64,000 nucleotides of DNA, taken from Diplosphaera chodatii (Eukaryota; Chlorophyta; Trebouxiophyceae; Prasiolales; Stichococcaceae). This document shows positions 10,335 through 19,904 of this stretch, piece after piece; position 1 is the stretch's first letter, and the number at the start of each line of letters is the position of its first letter. The translations under genes and the position numbers were made by a program. The notes below the pieces were generated by a model, which saw only the letters and a list, made by a program, of their open reading frames with translations, had not been told where the DNA came from and ran no database searches. The stretch lies in contig JAALGY010000013.1 in NCBI GenBank assembly GCA_032358165.1, positions 62,001 to 126,000 on the forward strand. The letters run 5' to 3'.

Positions 10335-12701
10335 TCAGTCGAAAGGGTCAATTCGCACATCATGTTCAGTGGCCATTTGTCTGCCTGAGGACAGTTAGAG
10401 CAGCTGTTTTAGCATGAAAGAGTTTGTGAGGGGCACCCTCCACAGATGACTGCCACTCGACAAACCGGATGCCCCATGACAAGCATGGATGCCAGTTGTA
10501 CGCTGCCAGACTGCCGCACCTGTGCACAGGCAGGCGGTGCACATGACCTTTCCTGTGCCGGAGCACAGGTTGCAGCCACCGCCGTCTTCCCCGGCGCCGC
10601 TGCCCACACACGCTCCACACGTCAGGTAGCCCGAGCCCTGCAAAGGGGCGTCAGCTCTGAGACGCTGCCTTACGTCCCGGCCATGTATCTCCGGCACTGA
10701 CTGAAAGCTGGCCCGCATCCGCCTGTTATCACGCACCAATCACATGGCATCTGCCACAGATCAACCTTGCCCACGACAGGTAAGTTGGCAGCAGGTGCGT
10801 GCGACGCTCCTGCAGCCCACAGGATGGCTGGTCGCAGCCTCTCGGGCACCGCTGCCAGCATCGTGTCGGCCTCCGCAACCATGCTTGGATGTCGATTATT
10901 GCCACACCTGGCAGTAGAAGCAACGGCGCTTGGCCTGCTGGCTGGCGTTGTTGGCCTCCACCACCATCAGTGTCGACAGCACGCCGACGGCGCCGCCGCA
11001 GAAGGACGCCACAATGGGGTCCACCGCCGCCAGCTGCCCCGGCAGGTGCATCGTGCCGATGAAGTCGCGGTAGCTCTGGCCTGCGAGTCCAGACCAGAGC
11101 CATGATTCAGCAGCCTGCTTGTGCCTGCCCTCGCACACAGCTGAGCCACCACCACAACATCCCGGGGAAGCACTGCTGCAATCCTGCTTGCACGGCCAGC
11201 CATGTGTGGGCCTGACATGTGGGAGCTGCATGGCGGTGACAGCACTTGGGGGCTCGTCACGCACCGCCGACGCCGAGCTTGACCTCCAGGATGGGCGCCA
11301 GCAGGCCGCCGAACAGGATGATCAGGGCCACCGTCGCCAGGTAGAAGCGCCAGTAGTCCTGTTACACATCGTCCGGCTTAGCCAGCACCATGGAATACAG
11401 GAGCCACAAACGGTGGGCTCCTGACATGTGCCTGATGGTGACGCGTGTGCTGCTGCTAATCAATTTGACTGACCGCCCAATCTTGACATACATGTGCCGG
11501 AGGTATGCACAGTGTGGCTGACAAATCAAACAGTGCATGGTGTTCTGGAAGGGGGGTATGCACGTACCGCAATGGTGTCCTCTGTGATGGGCGGCAGCCA
11601 GGGGATCGCCGAGTCGAACTTCTCTTCCGGCACCCAGTCTGACGTCTCGCCCCCATCAGTCTGTGGTGGGAGAGGGAGTTGACGTAGTCAGTGCACGCAG
11701 TGTGAATGCAGTGTCTCATCCCATGGCCAAAGGCCAAAGGGCGCCAAGGATGCAGTAGGATCAACTGGCACAGTCGAACGCTGGATGCAGCATCAGTGGC
11801 CGTTCTGCAGTCTCTAATAGGCCAGTTGTCTGCCGATGAATCCTCTTGACCCAAAGGGGGCACCTGGGCGGGGGCCTTCACCTTGAGGCGGCGCTGGATG
11901 CGGAGGCGGCGGACCTCCTCCATGAGCAGGAAGATGCGGTTCCGGCGCGACACGATGTTGTCCTCGATCTCGCTGAGCTGCATCTTCGCAAAGTCCTGCA
12001 CGCCATGCCACTGGCAGGTCAACCCGCGTCTATGGCAGGTTGCGAGGCACAGCAGGCGCGACAGCCACCTGGTACAGCATGGATGCGTGTCGGCCGGATG
12101 CTACGCGATGCTCACAACGCACTGACCTTCACAGAGTCGCGGCTTTCGATGATGCAGAAGCTCTCTGGCAGCGCCTCGCTGTCAACCTGCTCCTGCGTCC
12201 TCCTGCATCATGCGCCCAGGCTTCAGCAGGACTGTGAATGCACAGCACTGACCGGACTACAACGCCAATGCAAACGCCGACTCACGCTGCTGCTGACGGT
12301 TGCTGTGCCGGTGGCTGGCTGTTGCCGCTGCCATCGCCACTGCTCCTGCTGCTGCTACTGCCGCTGGGCTGCCCGGCATCGGCTGCCGAGGCTGCGCTGC
12401 TGCACCGTGCCAAGCGCAGGGGGTCAAACCTGCATTCGAGCGCAACGCTGTCATTGGCTGCGGCATGATCGCATGCAATTGCATGGCACATGTCATGTAA
12501 ATCATGATGGTGCACAGCCAGCAGGTCGCACCGCAGATGCATGGAGCCATGTCGCCGCTGTTGCTTGTGCGGCTGCACGAGCTGTGTGGCTCTGAAGCTG
12601 ACAGGGCAGCCTGCTTGCGCACGGCATGCTGGGGTGGCATGCTGGCAGCAGGCGCTGTGCTGTCTGCGAAGCGTGTCAAGCGTGATGCTCTGCCTGTGCA
12701 T
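10335..12701 (-). CDS. OR: ORANGE (OR) family plastid DnaJ-type zinc-finger chaperone
   Basis: Eight phase-consistent exons: 12286-12701, 12127-12202, 11882-11995, 11568-11660, about 11264-11358, 10908-11080, 10520-10637 and 10335-10384, giving 377 aa. The first exon is a Ser/Arg/Ala-rich transit-like leader. Then come the OR signatures ESFCIIESRDSVK, RNRIFLLMEEVRRLRIQRR and WVPEEKFDSAIPWLPPITED, a membrane helix (LATVALIILFGGLLAP) and a second one (GGAVGVLSTLMVVEANN). The C-terminal Cys-rich domain has four CxxC pairs in CxxCxGxG-like context (CFYCQGSGYLTCGAC, CNLCSGTGKVMCTACLCTG) and ends with EHDVRIDPFD, very close to the plant OR terminus. OR stabilises phytoene synthase and promotes carotenoid accumulation and chromoplast development in plants; in an alga, control of carotenoid synthesis is the likely role. 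It is head to head with the plastid M50 protease gene. Confidence 0.95.
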
Positions 12702-13313
12702 GATGTCCGTCTCCCTAAGCAGACTACAGCTTGCTGCGTTGACGCAACCAGATCACCGACCTTGGGAGCAATGAACTGTGCGTGTCAACGGGATATGTTG
12801 GGTGTCAATGTATCAATTCTGCAGACCCACAACAGCGTTGCAGCCTCGTTTAACGTTCGCCAGTGAGGACACCGTGCTGTGTAGGATAGCTCGGCATGAA
12901 ATTTGCACAGACTTGGCACAGTGATCCACTTGCTGACAGCGCCAGTGCAGGGATGCTGAGCATTTGCAGGGTGCCATCCCCCAGTTTGCACGTTGCAACG
13001 TGCATGACTTGCAGAGGCGTACACTCGGCTTGCGACTGCTCAAGTCCATCTTGTTCGTGCGACCGCTTTACTACATTGTAGTGCAACTTCGTCGCCCTGT
13101 TGACGAAGCTTTCTGAGTCCTACTGTGAGCTGCTTTGTTTGCCCGGGAACGGCCCTTCTTCAGCGCAGCAAATTTGTTTATGTGCGTAGCAGTCTACTGT
13201 GTGAATCTCGTGCATACAGTCTAGCAGGATAGCTTGCTGCGCCCTTTGGCCGTGTCACTTCTTGTCGACGTGTTCGAACCCTTCAGCCTAGGGAGGTGCA
13301 CGGGGTGTGCAGG
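12702..13313. promoter_or_regulatory. Shared divergent promoter region, ORANGE / plastid M50 protease
   Basis: The 612 bases separate the start codons of two divergent genes for plastid membrane proteins. No gene or obvious TATA box is seen. The region must hold both 5'UTRs and promoters and may act bidirectionally; this is inferred from spacing only. Confidence 0.45.
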
Positions 13314-16300
13314 ATGCTGAGCGGGACCCTGAACATGCAGCAACACGCGGGGCAGCGTCTGACGACGCAGGCACCCGGCAGCAGAGGCATCGCCCTGCGA
13401 GCAGCCAGTCATCCGTGCACAGTGCCATGCCGCAGCATGCCGGTCAGACAGCAGTGCAGGCGGCCTACGCTGTCCTGCCGGTGCCGCGCGCCGACGAAGG
13501 AGGACAGCACGCAGCAGACTGGGTCATCGGGGTCACACTGGCTTGAAGGTCAGCGGCGCGGCATGGCTTGGACGCATCGATGTGCGCTGTTGCATGCCAC
13601 TGTGGATGAGGTTGCATGGAGCTGCTGACTCGTCACCATGTGGCATGGCAGGTGTGCAGCATTCTGAGGCGACTCCACAGCTGACAGATATCCAGCCAGA
13701 GGTGCAGCTGGTGACAGCAGCCGCCCCGCAGCCGCCCTCAGCGCCCGGCCTCATCCGCCAGCTGCGGGCGCCGTTGGGTGCTGGGCTGCTGGCCGGCGTG
13801 CTAGGTGACACTTCTCTGCTGCTGCGAGAGCAAATAGCCACTCTATGAGACCTTCGGTATGTGAGGTGCCTACTGCTGCGAAGATGAAGGCTGCTCTGTC
13901 TGAACACCACCACAAGCAAACTATGTATGGTGCATCTGCCGAGTGACAGCGTGGTCTTCGCAATGACTGACAGGGGTGTGTCACTGCAGGCACCGGCTTC
14001 GACGTCTCCGGGCCGAGCTCCACGGCGCAGGCGATCGGGGTGCTGGCGGCCATTGTGGCGTTCCACGAGCTGGGGCACTTTGTCGCGGCGCGCGCCCAGG
14101 GCATCCACGTATCCAAGTTCAGCGTCGGCTTTGGCCCCTCGCTGCTGTCCTGGAAGGTGGGCTCACAGTCGTCATTTGCTCTCTTAAGGGTGCTCTTGTC
14201 GACCGATAACCTGCAGTTGGTCTTGTGCCGACTCGCGGGCCTGGCACTTAGTTTCAGTCCAGTTCAACTGTCAGCGACCCCCTAGCAGCAGCTTTGAGTG
14301 CCTGTGTCACCGCATGCTGCAGGGTAAGGAGGTGGAGTACTCGCTGCGGGCGATCCCGCTGGGCGGGTACGTGGGCTTCCCCGACGACGACCCCGACAGC
14401 CCCTACCCCAAGGACGACCCGGACCTGCTGCGCAACCGGCCCGTGGGCCAGCGCGCCGTAGTCATCTCCGCCGGCATCATCGCCAACATCGTGCTGGCGT
14501 ACAGCGTCCTGCTGACGCAGGTGGGCGGCGCCTGCCACCCCTGTAGACTGGAGCTCGAACACGGAACAGACTTCCCAACGGCATGCACCACGGCTGCTGC
14601 CCATCACCCTGACAGATCTGTGCAAGCAGCTGCATTGCTTGTGGTTCACGTTCCACAGCAGCCCAATGCAGGCGAGCAGCCATGTCAGACTGCCCACTCA
14701 GCTGCTCATGCAAGGCTAGGTACACTGCTGTGCCAAGTTGAGCTGTGCACACCTGCAGATCACGACGGTCGGCACGCCGTCGCTGGACTTCCTGCCGGGC
14801 GTGCTGGCGCCGCAGGTGGTCAAGGCGGGCGCGGCCTCCAGGGCCGGCGTGCTGCCCGGGGACATCATCCTGGGCATCAACGGCGAGGCGCTCGCGCCGT
14901 CCGCCGCCTCCGTGCGCCGCGTCGTGGACGTCATCAGGCGCGCCGCTGCCCCTGGAGTTGTCGTCTGTCATATGTTGCAGCGCTTTGAGGGAGTGAAGTC
15001 GTTCCTGTCTTAGTTAGTGTACCTTGGTCATTACATTTGGGCAGCGACTGTGGTTGCGACCAGCTGCACTGTGTAGTAGAGAGCTGAGGCATGGTAGCTG
15101 GAAGCTGATGGGGGCGTCGCTGGTGTGCTGCAGGGACAACCCGGGGCGGGAGGTGACGCTGACGATCCAGCGGGGCCTGGACGCCAAGCCCTTCCCGCTG
15201 CCGGTCACGCCCGACCTGGCGCCTCGCGACAACGGCGGCGTCATCGGCGTCAAGCTGGGCGCCAACGCCAAGGTGACCCTCAGGCTGACCTGCTCTGCTT
15301 GCGTGTGGCAGCATACACATCCTCTGTCGTGTCTGCTCCCGAACTGCTCCTGCCTGTCATTTGGGTGCGGCTGCCTTCACTGCTGCACATGTCGTGCCAT
15401 CGGTCTGCTGGCATTCCGTGCCATAGTATGTCATATAATATGTGAGACGGCTGGTTGCTGCTGCAGGTGGTACGCGCCTTTGCCAAGGGCCCCCTGGAGG
15501 CGTTCGGCCTGGCGGGCAGAGAGTTCGGGCGGCTGACCAACCAGATCACCACAGGTGCAAGCCTTGAGTCCTGGGTATGCTGCCTATGGGCATGCCTAGT
15601 CATCGGCTACGCTCACATAGAGTTGTCATTCTTGTATTGATTGGGCTCTCCGACTCGACACTTGTGCTTGCTTCTGACCTGCAGGACTGCAGCAGATTGT
15701 GTTCAACTTCGGGGCGGTCCAGGACAAGATCAGCGGCCCGGTGGCCATTGTGAACGTGGGCGCTGAGGTGGCGCGGACAGACACGTCGGGGCTGTACCAG
15801 TTCGCCGCGCTCGTCAACCTCAATCTCGCGGTGGGTCTGGCCAAGTTCACGACGTCATGCTTGGGTCAGGGTTTTCACTGTGGCGTCCATGAGTCCCGTG
15901 CATACTTTGCCATTGGCTGCACCTTATATTCATAGTCAATGACGGATTGTTCCGTTTCTGCCGAGCTGTTGGATCGGTCCATGATGCCAGCACGTAAAAC
16001 GAGTGATCTGACAAGTGTCAGCATAAGCCGCAGGTGGTGAATGCGCTGCCGCTGCCGGCGCTGGACGGCGGCTACCTGGCGCTGCTGGCCCTGGAGGCCG
16101 TGCGCCGGAAGAAGCTGGACCAGGTGTGCAGCCCACACCGTAGTGGGGTCCTCCCCTCCCTTGTTTTCCATTCACACCTGCATCATATCCCTGCAGCTGT
16201 GGCGCTGCGGGTTGCACTGTGTGGCGTGGGTACAGAGGCAGCCTGCTGCAGGGTTGCAGCCTGTCTTCTGATTGAGCCAACGCCCAGTTGCCGCTAAGCA

Positions 16301-16557
16301 CGAGGCTCATGATGTGCGTCACGGCATGCCGCCAGCCTTTTGACCCCGTGGCTGGTGCACGTATGCCCGGCAGCGTGTGTCGACTTCGAGGGCGACCATA
16401 CGGTCAACCATTGAACCCTGGTGCCGACCACAATGTGACCCCCTGAGCCCCGGCGCCGCAGGTGGTGGAGCAGACCATCATGGCTTCGGGGCTGCTGCTG
16501 CTCATGGGCGCTGGGCTGCTGCTGGTGGTGCGCGACATCACCAACCTGGCCGGCTGA
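13314..16557 (+). CDS. ARASP: Plastid site-2 protease, RseP/ARASP type (M50 zinc metalloprotease)
   Basis: Ten exons: 13314-13548, 13652-13804, 13990-14156, 14323-14520, 14759-14937, 15134-15272, 15467-15554, 15685-15830, 16034-16123 and 16462-16557, giving 496 aa. The first exon is a basic, Ser/Thr/Arg-rich transit peptide. The membrane core has the zinc motif HELGH within AAIVAFHELGHFVAARAQGI, the RAIPLGGYV motif, a PDZ domain (ASRAGVLPGDIILGINGEAL) and the second metal-ligand motif NALPLPALDGGYL. Such proteases cleave membrane proteins within the bilayer; Arabidopsis ARASP is needed for chloroplast development. Intron 5 uses a GC donor (CAG|GCGCGC), the only donor that keeps the frame into the DNPGREVTLTIQRG segment. 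A diverged copy of the 3' end lies just downstream. Confidence 0.93.
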
Positions 16558-16742
16558 GGACGGTATATGACGAAGGGCAGCGCACCGGTCAAAGGCAAGG
16601 GCGTAAGGAGAAGCGAAGGCAGCAGGCGGCAACATCCATGAGCGTCAGTGACGCTGGTGCCGGTAGTGCACGACATCACCAACCTGACTGAGCTGCGGCG
16701 GCGTGGCCAACGCAAAGCATGTCAACGTCCGTAGGGAGAAGC
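16534..16742 (+). repeat. Diverged tandem duplication of the M50 protease gene end
   Basis: GACATCACCAACCTG occurs at 16534-16548 (coding, just before the stop) and again at 16672-16686. A second matching block (GTAAGGAGAAGC at 16603-16614, GTAGGGAGAAGC at 16731-16742) follows each copy at a similar distance. The second copy is outside the coding sequence. Confidence 0.6.
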
Positions 16743-17343
16743 TGCGATGCTGTGTGTTCATAACATCGGCAGCCCCTCATGCCCAGAGGCATGGGCGAGC
16801 ACATGTCTGTGAAGTTGTGAGAGGTTTCAACAGACATGCTTAATCGAGACATCGTAGCCAGGAGCGAGTGTCGTGCAAGAAAGCTTGAGATATGTCAGGT
16901 GATGGCTCAGATATACGCTTGCTGAGACCGACATTGATTGCAGGGTTTGTATCATGAGTTACTTCATCTGAAGCGTTTCGTTCCAGGAGTGCCGCTCAAC
17001 AAACGTGCTCAACAAATGTGTTTCGGTGTGTTGCAATTCGATCGTAGCTCGAGTCCAATCAATGAAACAGCAAATGGATACCGCCCGAATGTTGATGAAC
17101 AAACAAGAAATTCAGTTCCATCGAATGAGTGCAGTATTGTGCTGCAGTGTTCTGTGTTGTGCACTGGACCAGCACATTCACTAAAATATGTGCATCACCA
17201 CACCTGCTTACGCTGCGCAATGACTTCCTGCATCTGAACCTGCCTGCGGTCTGCCGCCGCTCCCTTGAGGCCGATCAGTTCCATTGTCTGTCCACGCAGC
17301 GACTGGCCGGTATCCTTCCTGTTCTTGGTGGCCCTTGCTCCCG
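16743..17343. other. Convergent intergenic region
   Basis: This is AT-richer sequence between the M50 protease 3' end and the cysteine protease stop codon. No supported gene or repeat is seen. Confidence 0.5.
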
Positions 17344-18585
17344 CTATGACAAGCTGTATGCGCCAAAGCCGATGGCACAGTTGCCGTACTGCTCCTTTGT
17401 CCTGAGCACATATGCGTACCCCCCATATCCCCAGTACTGAGACCACTGGTTCTTGATGATGTAGACTGGTACATACGCATTGTTTTGCATGACGTAGCCG
17501 CAGCCGATGGTCTGCACCGCATGCGTCACTGTGGTCCCGTTGCAAACAATCGCGCCGCCTGCATAGCATTGGAACTCAGGTCCTGCCGCGACGGCAGTGA
17601 ATAGGGGCTGCTTCTGGAGCGCCGCCACAACGCCCGCGTCATTCTGTGGCATGACCCAGTTGTAGCCCTTGATGATGCCGGTGCCGAGAGCCTTTGGCGT
17701 CTTGCTGGCGGGACAGCTGCCAGACCACTTGCCAGTGGACCCGCTGGCATAAGGCTTCACAGCCTCGGGCGCGAGCCCCTTATTGGCGATGATGTAGTCC
17801 CAGGCGGCGGTGGGCCACCCCCCATAGCAGCCGTCCTTGTTGGCGTACGAGCAGTCCACCAGCATCTGCTCGGAGACGTCCATCATGTTGGCCCCGTCCA
17901 GCGTGTAGTTCTGCATCGCCACCCACGACTCCAGGGAGGCCGCAGCGCCAAAGGCCCAGCAGCTGCCGCACCCGCCCTGGTTCTTGACTGATGAGGTGAC
18001 GGACTTGTTGAGGGGGTTCAGATCTGCGGCACCCCAATGGATGTAGCAGTTGTCTGTCGCCATGTCCGCCATCAGGCTCCTGCCGCGCCGGCGTTGTTTG
18101 CGGCGCAGACCAGACGGCACAGCCGCCGGCGCCATGAGGTACTGCTTCGCAAAGTCCTCATAGCTGAGGTCCGTGAAGTTGTTGACGCCCAGCACGTAGG
18201 GGTTGGTGCCCTTGGCGTTCTCAGCGACGATGAACTCCAGGTTCTTCCGGAAGTTGGTTTGGGCCACCGCCTCCTTGCGGGTGTCCCGGTACTTCCGCTT
18301 CCGCGCTGCCTTGAACTGCCTGAACGAGCCGGACACGTCCCCCAGCTGCGCGGTGGTGTTGTCCCGAATAGCTCGCCAGTGGGCTGACTTCCAGCCCAGG
18401 ACAGACTGCTGTCCAGCTGTGCGCTGGTTGCCCATGGGAACCGCCTCATCGCCCGCGACTATGCCCCCTTTCGGAATGTTTGTCACGAAGCCCTCCAGCT
18501 CCAACAGGCCGTGCGTGTCCAACGCTGCCGCCGCAGCCAGGCAGACCAGCAGTGCTGACGACAGCAGGCATCCCGCTGCAAGCAT
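17344..18585 (-). CDS. Secreted papain-like cysteine protease (C1A), single exon
   Basis: A single uninterrupted frame of 413 aa. The ATG at 18585 opens a strong signal peptide (MLAAGCLLSSALLVCLAAAA); the frame upstream begins only at GTG. A propeptide follows with inhibitor-I29 features (FRKNLEFIVAENAKGTNPYV, then GVNNFTDLSYEDF). The mature domain has the oxyanion Gln and catalytic Cys (NQGGCGSCWAFGAAASLES), conserved Cys motifs (MLVDCSYANKDGCYGG) and catalytic His in TVTHAVQTIGCG. The Asn motif reads IKNQWSQYWGYGGYAYV, where the family norm is KNSWGxxWGxxGY, so the catalytic Asn is kept but the next Ser and Gly are changed. Papain-family enzymes degrade protein in vacuoles or outside the cell. 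It is odd in having no introns among neighbours with 3 to 25; a retroposed origin is possible. Confidence 0.92.
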   Translation of the reverse strand: MLAAGCLLSSALLVCLAAAAALDTHGLLELEGFVTNIPKGGIVAGDEAVPMGNQRTAGQQSVLGWKSAHWRAIRDNTTAQLGDVSGSFRQFKAARKRKYRDTRKEAVAQTNFRKNLEFIVAENAKGTNPYVLGVNNFTDLSYEDFAKQYLMAPAAVPSGLRRKQRRRGRSLMADMATDNCYIHWGAADLNPLNKSVTSSVKNQGGCGSCWAFGAAASLESWVAMQNYTLDGANMMDVSEQMLVDCSYANKDGCYGGWPTAAWDYIIANKGLAPEAVKPYASGSTGKWSGSCPASKTPKALGTGIIKGYNWVMPQNDAGVVAALQKQPLFTAVAAGPEFQCYAGGAIVCNGTTVTHAVQTIGCGYVMQNNAYVPVYIIKNQWSQYWGYGGYAYVLRTKEQYGNCAIGFGAYSLS

Positions 18586-19904
18586 GGCAGCTTCTGCTGC
18601 CACCGGGGCAAAAGGCAGCCGCCGATGCTCGAGCTAGCAGCACTGCAAGCTGATGTCGCAGGGTATGAGTTGATGTACGCAGCTGCGTGCCTCTGATGCC
18701 GCTGACAATCACAGCCGATGCGTCACAGCCGTCAGCAGCGGGCCAGCCTGATACTATCAGTGATCGTCAGTGCAGTGGTCACCACGGATGTTGCTGACTG
18801 AACAGAGCGCTGGATATTATCAGCAGCCTATGTGGGCTGCAGTGCTTTTGCAAGAGATACAATGCTGCGCGGGTTAGGTGGGCAGCTGTCCCTCAAGTGC
18901 AGCACGCACGTGAGCCCGGCAATGTGCAGTGGGCCAAGTCACCACCTGATCTCACAGCGAGGGCTACAAATGATGTCAAAGCTCCTGTGTCACGCCTGCA
19001 CACCATTCGTTGCCAACCGCACGGCCGGCGGGCGGCTGCAGTATGACGGCCGTGATTACAACCGAAAAACGAGGGTCATTCATCAGCCCCCCTTGATCTG
19101 ACGACTTGAAAATACTTGCCAACCGAGTGCCAAGCTTCAGTACTCAGCGCTCGCATGCCCGCTTTCATAGGTCGGATATCGCGCACCATTCCGGGAGTTC
19201 AAGCTGTGTTTGTTGACGGGTTGCCGTGCATTGCTGTCGGATCGCTCGCGGTGGCTGCATACCCAACACACCAGAAGTGCAGCACGCTTGAACAGCGTCT
19301 GAACGGCCGCGAGGTGACTCCCTGGCTCTGAGTATGGATCTCAAAGCACCAATATCATCCTGCGTTGCATCAGTCACACCATGCGGTGGTTAGCATGCAT
19401 GTCAGGGAAACGTTGAACCACCCACCCACGAGGGCACACTTTCATGCGTCATACATCTGAGCGGTCGGCAGTGTCACCTCGTGAAGACACACACAGGGTG
19501 TGCCGCATATACTGGGAGACGGCACGTCGTCGCAAGGCTAGGACGCAGCTCAGGCGTAACACTCAGCACTGGAGCTCATGCTCGGACCTTGCAGCGTTGG
19601 GGTGTTCACGTTACCCTGAAGCGAGCAGTCTGAGCTATTGCGTTGAAACTGCATCATATTGGGAGCTTCGGCAGCCACTCCGCGCCGCCGTGCTCGCGGT
19701 CGCTTTCGGTCGGATCGTAGAGTACCGTAAGCTGCAGCTAGCTGGAACTGCTGGATCACGCGTCGTTCTCGGCAGCTGTGGCGTCACTACGCTGTGTGCT
19801 TCTTCCCTTCCACCTTCATGATACCGTTTGAGCGTTCAGGCTGATGGCTTGCAGGGTCTTGGCGACATTCAGGGGTGCGCAGCTAGCTGCGCAGCGCCCT
19901 CGCC
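18586..19904. promoter_or_regulatory. Divergent intergenic region, cysteine protease / modular protein A
   Basis: These 1.3 kb separate two divergent genes for secreted proteins. Short open frames on both strands lack motifs or credible splice continuity. No clear promoter element could be assigned. Confidence 0.4.

Noticed and set aside
9751..10398. Plus-strand frame of about 215 codons with a Lys/Glu-rich end.
   Set aside because: The charged end is only the purine tract, and the frame overlaps the last ORANGE exon on the other strand.
13272..13280. GTTCGAACC resembling a tRNA T-loop.
   Set aside because: No acceptor stem, D-arm or anticodon arm can be folded around it; it is a palindromic 9-mer just upstream of the M50 start.
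18586..18603. Extended N-terminus of the cysteine protease starting at 18603.
   Set aside because: That codon is GTG; the ATG at 18585 directly opens a typical signal peptide.
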